From: Membranipora membranacea
Lineage: Eukaryota; Bryozoa; Gymnolaemata; Cheilostomatida; Membraniporidae
DNA length: 64,000 nucleotides
Assembly (NCBI GenBank): GCA_914767715.1
Contig: OU612072.1
Coordinates: 21,824,001-21,888,000 of the forward strand
Direction of reading: 5' to 3'
The notes beneath the pieces were generated by a model. That model did no database searches, was not told the DNA's origin, and was given only the letters and a program-made list of their open reading frames with translations. The position numbers and the translations under genes are program-made. Positions 55,701-64,000 of this stretch are shown here, one piece after another; position 1 is the stretch's first letter; every line of letters begins with the position of its first letter.

Positions 55701-56729
55701 TAAATGTGTGTCTTATCTCGACAACAGATTGAAGCATCTACTGATTTGTTAATAGCAGGTCATTCAAAACGATGTGATGTCTGACCAGTTGGGCAAGAAA
55801 ACATTCATATCGATCTGAAATAATCAATAACTAAACGACAACCTTTCTCTAGGTAGCTGGTGGTTCATATACTTGGTAATAAAAAATCAAATAAAATCTA
55901 TAAGCCTACATAATAGCAGTAAATTAGATATGTAAACATGTGAGCAGACAAAAGGTAGACCATTTATATATGGTTGTTAGCCAGCCGGTAACACTACTAA
56001 TTACTTTATATATATATATATATATATATATCAATCAGCACTGCAAAGTCAGTTCCATTAGGGTCAATAGTAATACTTCTTATGGTCCTGGAGATCCCTT
56101 GAAATACCTGACTTGTCTTGGGTGTCTAATGGTTGTCTGATTTCTGCACGACGAAATTAAGATCCCCACGACTATTTCGGCCTGTGAAAAAAAAATAAAT
56201 TGAATAACTATATTACCAATGTTTGATTAAGCCTTGCGATTTAAAAAAAAAATTAATCAAACCTAACATCTCTTGATAACCGTATTATTAAATGTTTGAC
56301 ACATTATAAGACTTGTATGCTTTTTCTGTGGTTGCAAAAGTGTAATGCTCTAATCGCTTGGTAGTTCCAAAATGAAAAAAATACTTGACTAAGTAATTTA
56401 CGTATGGCCGGGACATGATACCACACTCTTTCTGTATCATAAAGTTTTGAATAATGTAAACAAACATGCCGCATTATTCGATTATACACCGAAATATCAA
56501 CCCCAACTGGAGTGATACATAACCTTCTATTGCTTGACCTTGATGCAAGTGGCATAACCAGCAGGACCGAAAAGGACAGTATCACTTCAGTGAAAATCAC
56601 ATAGATGTATCAAGATACAAGTTTTTAGTGTACTAAGTTTCATGAATTAGCTTTAGGTTTTGGTCACCCACAAAGCGCTACTTAAGCTCACAATGGAAAG
56701 CTGATGCCATCCTTGTAACTTGGCATCGA
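52800..56729. other. Intergenic region
   Basis: No gene is supported. The block at about 53850-53912 (GTATGAGGATTAGGGC, TAGGGGCAGCCCAATCTTCT) matches 6058-6119 in duplication unit B. A (TA)n microsatellite is at 56007-56031. The remainder shows nothing recognisable. Confidence 0.5.
56007..56031. repeat. (TA)n microsatellite
   Basis: About 25 bp of uninterrupted TA in intergenic DNA. Confidence 0.95.
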
Positions 56730-56735
56730 TTTATT
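56730..56735 (-). terminator. Candidate polyadenylation signal of the LRR-Roc-COR-caspase gene
   Basis: AATAAA on the minus strand, about 67 bp after the stop codon at 56802-56804. Confidence 0.45.
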
Positions 56736-56801
56736 TCCAATTTACTTGGTAATTAGAAAATGGGGAAAAACAAAAGACACATGTTGTGGGCGTGTGGGAT
56801 A

Positions 56802-59800
56802 TTATTTATAAACTTCTACAAACATTGAAGAACCTGACTGACCTTGAAACACCACCTCACTCTTAGCAGGATTCGGTGATACAGGATTGACCAGCTCATC
56901 TGGATGAGTAGTTCTCATATTAACTCCTGGTGATAGATAGAGCTTCCTATCATTAGTGAATGTACTGATGGTGACAGGTAGCTGACGTTCAGGTCTTCCT
57001 TCAGCAGGTGCCGAGTTTCTCACAACTGATTGGATCTAAACAATAAGGAAAATTAAACTGATTGACTGGTTCAGATTAATATCAGGCATTAGACACCAGC
57101 AGCAGGGAGTCTTGCTGACACTCCCTTGTCCTTTTCTTCAAATGGTAATATTTTGGTTATTTCGATAAGTTCAAAGAGAGGAGCATGATTGGTATTGACG
57201 ATATGTCTTATGTCAAAGATTGAAATACTTTACAAAATAGAGCAAGTGTTTGTCAAAAATGTATTAGACACCGGCAGGAATCAGTCTATCTGAAATCCCC
57301 TTGCCCTGGTTTTTCCATGATTTAATTATTTTTGATCTGGTTCAAAAAGAGGATCAAGATGGTTATCCTAAATTTGAGACCATGCCTTATCTCGACGACG
57401 GAAAAACTTTACAATCAGATATAACCTCAGAATATAAAGTAAGCGTTAGTTGAAGATTAAATTCAATGTATTGACATGTTTATCTTTTGTAAAGCTATCA
57501 ATATGAGAGTGTATAATCTGTTTTGTATATCACTGTAAATTTAATGACCTTTGAAAAACATGAGCAGCTGATTTTTTTACCATATTACTTTACATTGAAG
57601 TGTAAATCAAATTATTCTAGTGAGTCAAATCAAGTGAGTCAAATTTTGTCGATGAGTCATCAGAGTTTGGTGAAGCACTTACCAGTTTACTGAGTTCTTC
57701 GACATGTTTACTTCCGGCCTGTTGATAGAATGTTGCTACGAAAGCTCTGATGAACACTGAACCGTATTTTTGACCTCTGAAGGCTTTATACTCTGGGCAA
57801 AGGGTAAAAGAGCAAGGATAAAAACATTTGATGAAAATGCTGATTCGATATAATTGGCCTAAAATGAATGGATGAAACTTTTCAAAAATTTCTCAATAAC
57901 TATTATAGGGGAAACGGCTTGCTTATTTATAGTAGGAATTTCATCCTTCCCTTTAAATAAAGGGTATGCTATGCACTTAGGTATGTGCTCACCTTTGGGG
58001 TGTTTGAGTTTATGTTTATTAGGAAACACCTGATATCACACAAAAATCAGCCACGCAAATAAACAGTTTATTCCTGTAATTTATATGGGCAGTGAAAAAT
58101 TAGGCATTGATATCACTATGGTTTTTCTGTTGAATGCAATAATTAGCTAATCGCTGCATGAATAGCGTTCAATGTCTTCTCACCTAGGAAACTTGGGTGG
58201 AGGACAATCAGGTCATCCATACATAAGTGGCTATCTTCTCTCGGTATATCTCTAGGATTGGTAGGAACAGGATCAGCTGCCATGTCCTGAGGTTGTTGTA
58301 CTGAAAATGGGGAAAAATAGTTAGTGAGCAACTATTTAAGAATAGGAAGAATAGAACAATTTAGATTAATTGCACAATTTCTCTGTCGACAAAACAAACA
58401 TCTGGCAAGAAGAGACATCTGAACTTAAGAGAGTGTGAGAACCAGAACCCATTCTGGATAGCAAGAGGGCAGAGCTGTTGGAGGGTTCTAAACATATAGT
58501 CTATAGATGGATAGATAGATAGATGGGTCCATAGGTTTCAACGATGAGATTTATGATGAATTAAATATCTCAAAAAATAGCTACTGACACAGGAGGTCAA
58601 ACCACTCCCACCACTTCCTAAAAAGAACCACGCAGATATTTTCATTCCCAGTGGTATATAAGATCGTTGATAAGATGTTTATCGTAATCCTTGATTCATC
58701 AGATGTAACATGACGATGAAAAAATTCTTACGTCTCAAGACCACAAACAGCTCAAAAAGTTTGCCAAATCTGGATTTTTGTTCACTTATATATCAAGTTA
58801 ACAAAGATTTGCCTATGCAGGTTTTTAATTGAAGTTTTTTTATATAGTGAGTTGATCTCTTACATCTTCTGCTCTGGGTTGCTGATCCTTCACTCAGTGT
58901 AACAATAGGGTCCACTTTCATGATATTAGCTGAAGGGAGTAGAGTGAGCATATACAAATCATATTAATATGTAATATGGTGGCTGTGCATGCACAAGAAG
59001 ATTATATTGCAAATGCATTTTGCGTTTGAAAAAGGGATTTTTATGGTTCAGTATTTGATAAGAGAAATAATCTAAGGATGCATCTGATTTTCAAAACAAG
59101 TGACTGTTCATTACATAGTTGTACAAAAAAAAACATAAGAATACGACCTCCTGAACATGATTGTAGTATAATCATCTTTGGTTTTCCTCTCATAGCTGGA
59201 AAGTTCTGAGTTGAGAGAAGTCTGTAGATATCCACCAATCTGATTGTCTCGTTACCAACAGAGATGGTACCACTTTCTCCATGACTCATCAGCACCAGTA
59301 CAAACATTCCTAGATTAGCATGTACTGAAGTACCTGTCCTTCTATCCACATACTGAGTCTCATTATGGATTTTCATTATCAGATCCTTCAAAAAAAATCC
59401 AGTAAAATTTAATCGGAACTGACATTGATCATCAGGTGTTTTGCAAATTTCAGCAATCGTATGATTTTCAATGGCATAACCATAAAAGAATGTCTAACAA
59501 GAGAGGCTCAAAGCCTGAAATAGGAGAGCCTTAATACAAGCAATGGTATAAGTACCTCTGCATGCAATTCTTTGTCTTCAGACAAATCACTTATGACAAA
59601 ACCGAATCGCTTTAACATCCTCTTTATGTTAGCATAGTCATATTGTGATCCTTCTCGATCTGTTTTATTGTTGATTATAAGAGCTCTTCCTCGTGTAGCA
59701 GTCATCACATAAACCTGCAAGTAAAGGTAACAGATTGATAACTGCAACTTATGTTACTACCACTAGATTTTGAAATAACACATTCATTGTATACAACTGA

Positions 59801-62414
59801 TCACTCTAGGCGTGGTAAAGGCAAGTGCACATAAACATATCTGCAGTCTTATTGAGACACTTAAATTGACGTCAATCTTGAGAAGAACGGTAGGTTTGAT
59901 CCTATCTCAATCCTCATCAAAATCTTTGATATTTATACACCCCACATGAGTTAAAGGGACATATATCTTTAAAGGAAATTTTTCACCGCCAACAAATATT
60001 TTGTCAAAAAAAATGAGCTAGGTGTCAAAAACAAAACATTTCCTGCATCATACCATAATCATTTTCCTCATTTTGATAAATTTCTGGTATTTTCCTTGAA
60101 TTCTAGCGGCTAATTACCTTGTCCATTAGAGATGCTCTGTACAATGATGTTTGAAAGACAGGATGCATATCGATGTCCTTTTCTCTCTCAGAAACAATCT
60201 GTGTGATTGCTGTCACCTCATTCAGCCCCTTCTCATTGATATAGTCTGTGAGTAATCTGATCCCCTCCTCCCCTGGGTAAGTACCTAGAATACACACCAG
60301 GTCATTAATCACTACCTCTATTTTTTGTACCAGGATGACAAACTACTGCAGACAAGATAAGTACTGAGGATATGGCCAAACTATGTATTTCATCCATTAG
60401 TAAAGTGAGTGCTATAGTTATACACAGATATCCAAGGAAGATGAGCGTCGTTCAAATGAGGAAGCTGATGATGAACTCACATGGTACTCTGAGCAAAGCT
60501 GGTACATCCCTTTCATCGCCACATTCAGCAGTCTCTGTAGAGAGTCTTTGTGGATGAGCTGTTACCATCTGGAACTTTAACAGTGCTGGATTTGGCCTAC
60601 CAAGAATGAGGCAGTGGGGGCAAGGAATGTCATAATCTATCTTTGTGGCAGGCCATGTTGATTTTGCTTTCCCTGATAACACTTTGAGGAGGGTGGAGAA
60701 CTTTGCCCAACATTCAGATATAGTGGTTGCACATCCGTCTACTCTGATGATTGCCCTTTGCGCATATCTCTCATGTATGAAATGAACATTGAACTGCTCC
60801 CTCTTCTCATTGCCAGATCTGGTTGGTGCTTGCAACTTTGCAGCTGCTCCATTCCCATAGGGGAAAATTTGATAGCTTTCATCCATATTTTCGAGAAATG
60901 AAACTGTTAACTGATGAAATGCATAGTCAGGCGCTTTCAATCCGATAAAGTTCATTGATGCATATAGCTGAATCTCAGCTCTATGATGAAAAAATGAATG
61001 TTCAGGCATGAAGTATGGCATCAGGTAGCATTCATCCTGATTGTTGATAACGGTTGGGCCAAACAGAAGTTTGAATTCTACCAACAGCGCAATAGCGATT
61101 TCAGAAGGTATCTTGGAGGATAGGGTAGAAATGTGGGAATGAAGGTCAGCTTCGCTCATCATACCATTTCTTTGATAGCTGCTGGGTCCTGAAGTAACAT
61201 TTCCATCTGCTGATTGCTGTATGATGATATTAGGAATCATGGTGTGACCATACAATGATTCTATTAGCTCTGTTAGAACTGGTATTTTGTGGAACACAGT
61301 ATTTGCCAGACCAGGGTGAGGGGAATCTGGATACCACAATATCTGACCAGATCTCTTCATGAAGTCAAAAACAGTCCGAGGGTGCTTCAGAGAAGTAGAA
61401 ATCAGGTCATATTTGAGATAGCTGTCATTATTCACGGTGAAGGGAGAAAGCCAAATGCTGGGAATGGAGCGTTTTGAATCCTCTACTCTGTTGTAGAGGG
61501 TTCTCTCTAGCCTCTGGAATACCGTGGAATAGACTTTGTCATCTTGAGAAAAGCCTACTGAGAACACATTTTCCTGGCTGAACACAGATGAATGATGATC
61601 CCCGTCAGAACGAAATGCAAGCCTTTCTATTTGACCGTTTCCTTTTAGAAGCTCATCAGTCAAATCTTGAAGAGTGCGAGTGAAGTCACCAGCTATTTTT
61701 TCATACAGGTCTAATTTAGTTCTATATTCATCTTGGTGGGTGAGAACTACGAGGGGCTCTTGGATCTTTTGCACTGCTGTCCCAAGGTGTGCGAGCCAAT
61801 TAAAAGCGACTTCCCTTGTGGCTTCACGTGGTCCTCGCTTTTTGGCTATTTCTTCGAATTCTGACATATTCACCACGACTATTGGTATGCAGTCTTCACG
61901 CATTGTCAGGTGGTAGCCGTGATGGTACATTTCATCACCTCCAAAGTCAATAACCTCGACATCACTTTTCTCTGAATCAGGGCCTTGAATCTGTACCTTC
62001 TCGAAACCAAATACTTTTGTTTTTTCAACCCTTGCATCATGTGGACTTCGAGCTTTGAACTTGTGCTTCATGACACTTAGAAGAGAAGACTTCCCTGCCT
62101 CTTTTCTACCAATGAGGACAATAGGTGATAGAGAGATGACTTCTTTTCCACTTTCCATGTCTGTGTAGTAGTGTTTTATGTCGCTCCAACCTCCTTCACA
62201 CACAGCATAAGGTGGCTCTATTAGCTTGTTGCACTCCACACAGCCGAATTCAGAGAGATTCAGCGAATTAATACTTGAATGTAATCGGTTGAGGTCAGAG
62301 TTTCTATCAAGGTTCAGATATATTAGAGAGACTAGTTCACCGATCCATTCAGGTAACTGTTTGATGTTATTATTGTCCAACGTCAGCATTTGCAGTCTCC
62401 TCAAGGTTCTTATA
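56802..62414 (-). CDS. LRR-Roc-COR-caspase fusion protein (5' end not identified), at least 1,007 residues
   Basis: Eight minus-strand exons: 62414-60481, 60284-60118, 59714-59556, 59385-59148, 58929-58864, 58300-58184, 57792-57683, 57035-56802 (TAA). Phases match at every junction. Domain order: at least two leucine-rich repeats (LQMLTLDNNNIKQLPEWIGE); a Roc GTPase with P-loop GRKEAGKSS (about residue 100), DFGGDE and THQDE; a COR-like region to about 570; a CPHC motif; a linker; then a caspase. p20 starts TRGRALIINN, with catalytic His in LMSHGE and Cys in QSCSG. p10 has EYKAFRGQKYGSVF and RQLPVTISTF. The S1-pocket Arg positions in p20 and p10 are kept, so protease activity is plausible. 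The caspase exons have no in-frame ATG before their domain, which supports one gene. Upstream exons are unseen. Likely a cytosolic GTPase-gated protease in cell death or defence (inference). Confidence 0.88.
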
Positions 62415-63898
62415 CTGAATAAGATAAGATATTTATGTGTATATTATACTAATCAGGTAATTATGATTATTTATCTTATTTTTCATTTCATTTTGGTCAA
62501 ATTTGTTGCTCTCAAAATACCGAGATCAGTTCAGTTATTTGTTCAACAGTATATGCCGCATCCAATGAATTTATCTGCAGGTGGGAGCCAATATATTTGA
62601 GCATTCCACAGCATAAATGTCGATCAATGTACCACTAGGTACGTCGTCGATGTTAAAATAAACTAATAATGTGAAGGGGATTATTGCTATGCAGTTATGA
62701 GTGAAACCGGATTGTATTTTCATCTTTTTCAGAGTTGTCTTAAATGAGAGTGATGTTGCAAACCCCTTCCCATCAGTCACATTCATAAAAATGTCAAAAT
62801 AAAATAAAAATTTGAATCGCCTGTAGGCTCACTTGAAATATTTAGTTAAATGGTGCATCATCTGTGATTTTGACACAAATAAAATACCACAATAATATAT
62901 ACATTATATTTTTCACCACAACCAATGCCTTTATTTTCTGAAGCTATATCTATCGGCCGCAACGAACGTGTGATTGGGGAGATTGAACACAAATAATGGC
63001 ACCTAAACGTTTATTTCACCTGATGAGAAATAAAATCGGCCAAAACGAGAAGACAATATCATCAAATAGCCGGCGGTAATTTAACAACCTACTTCACCCC
63101 TCACTTGGAACTACCTTTACCAGTAAAAACAATAGGCACAATAGTGTCCAATATTTGAAAGCTATAACTGAACCCACCGGGCAAATCACCTTGAATTATC
63201 CTCCAAAAGAACATGGCGCCCGTATAAATCACAATCACTGTGGAAGTGAACAATTCGATTTAGAACTGTATGGCCGCGTGGAAGGTGAATATAAGAAATC
63301 AGAGGGCTCTCTTGAGGCAGCAGATAACGGGACTTATATATCCCAGAGAAATCGGGGATAGACCAGCTGACCGCTTTATGTTTTTCATAATCATTATAAA
63401 AATGTCATCATTACTTTTCCTCTTCTGAGATCTAGTAAAGACTACAATTCTGTGAGTCTGTTCTCTGTTACCAACAGCATCCACATTCCACACAAATATG
63501 TTACACGATTTACTAATACACTGTTAGCATTGTACACAATATCATGTGACCTGGATTTCCATTACAATAGTAGGGGTTCTCCCATTTCATATGATAGTTT
63601 TCTCCTAATGTAATATTTTTTGCCCCCTAAAAACGGCCTCAGCAGCTGGTAAAAAGCGTTATCTCAGATTTTAATAATTCAGAGGTATCCAACTTTAGAT
63701 TAAATTTCCTTGTGAGTAAACAATTATAAATCAGTTTACATTTTCTCATTGTGTCGTTTCACTAACCCTTTGTTTAGTTTCCAAAAGAAGAACATTGTTG
63801 GATAATTACCACATATGTGTAGTAAAACCAGATGAGGGTATGCTTACTTTACCCATTTATCTCAAATATAAATCAATGAAAATCTGTTAGCTTCAGCA
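62415..63898. other. Region upstream of the first recognised LRR-Roc exon
   Basis: The acceptor TTATTCAG (62417-62415) shows that an earlier exon exists. I found no leucine-rich-repeat exon here on the minus strand. A TATATAAG-like word on the minus strand near 63335-63342 could be a promoter, with an ATG at about 63215, but the link is unsupported. The start may lie beyond the window. Confidence 0.3.
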
Positions 63899-64000
63899 GG
63901 ACGGCGTGGCCGAGTGGCTAGTGTGCTCAATCACAGTGAGTGGTCCAGGTTCAAATCCCGGTTGAGACCAAAAGATGCAAGGAGGTGGGTGGGTATAACC
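63899..64000 (+). mobile_element. tRNA-derived SINE head at the right edge
   Basis: Carries a pol III A box (GTGGCCGAGTGGC) and B box (GGTTCAAATCC) at tRNA spacing, in the style of Leu/Ser tRNAs, plus an anticodon-like hairpin GCTCA/TGAGT. The acceptor arms do not pair, so it is not a working tRNA. The body continues beyond the window. Confidence 0.5.

Noticed and set aside
58505-58526. Short GATA run in a caspase intron considered as a repeat feature
   Set aside because: Only about four units; not informative.
60372-61916. Plus-strand frames opposite the LRR-Roc-COR exon
   Set aside because: Antisense shadows of a well-supported minus-strand exon.
62571-62786. Minus-strand frame considered as an upstream leucine-rich-repeat exon
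   Set aside because: Lacks the LxxLxLxxN pattern and contains no fitting donor to the 62414 acceptor that I could support.

Overview
The window is nuclear DNA from an invertebrate animal. Coding sequence is split by many GT-AG introns. It also holds metazoan-type families (an SLC6 transporter and a caspase joined to an LRR-Roc-COR protein), TATA-driven secreted-peptide genes, non-LTR retrotransposon debris, hAT-like and MITE-like insertions and tRNA-derived sequences. The phylum cannot be fixed by eye. Base composition is AT-rich and genes are sparse, about seven or eight loci in 64 kb.

Layout. (1) 229-1062 (+): the last two coding exons of a gene with an acidic DxDxDG calcium-loop segment and a basic, Tyr-rich tail. 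(2) 1534-10416: a diverged tandem duplication (unit A 1534-5443, unit B 5730-10416). Each unit carries one minus-strand gene for a 75-residue Gly/Tyr-rich secreted peptide. The two peptides are identical, and the 4 differences in their last exon are all synonymous. A third copy at 51.9-52.4 kb (+) has an in-frame TGA. (3) 10.4-13.3 kb: intergenic, with a 42-bp tandem repeat, a CRE-like cluster and two abutting TTAA-bounded inverted-repeat elements. (4) 13308-23961 (+): a seven-exon aldo/keto reductase of 338 residues. (5) 24375-50074 (+): an SLC6 transporter of about 657 residues, closest in motifs to glycine transporters, read through 14 well-supported exons plus a short first exon. Its introns hold an antisense gene candidate (36.2-37.4 kb), a 1,989-bp hAT-like insertion with a perfect 8-bp target duplication, a tRNA-Arg(UCU)-like sequence, a decayed LINE and many repeats. 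(6) 52.8-56.7 kb: intergenic. (7) 62414-56802 (-): eight exons that join in phase into one protein of at least 1,007 residues, with leucine-rich repeats, a Roc GTPase, a COR-like region and a complete caspase p20/p10 domain. Its 5' end is not identified. (8) Right edge: a tRNA-derived SINE head.

The most unusual item is the LRR-Roc-COR-caspase fusion, which would couple a Roco GTPase switch to a cysteine protease in one chain. The second is the duplicated Gly/Tyr-rich peptide family, with conserved TATA promoter, UTR introns and signal peptide. All exon models were read by eye from splice consensus and frame and are untested by transcripts or database searches.
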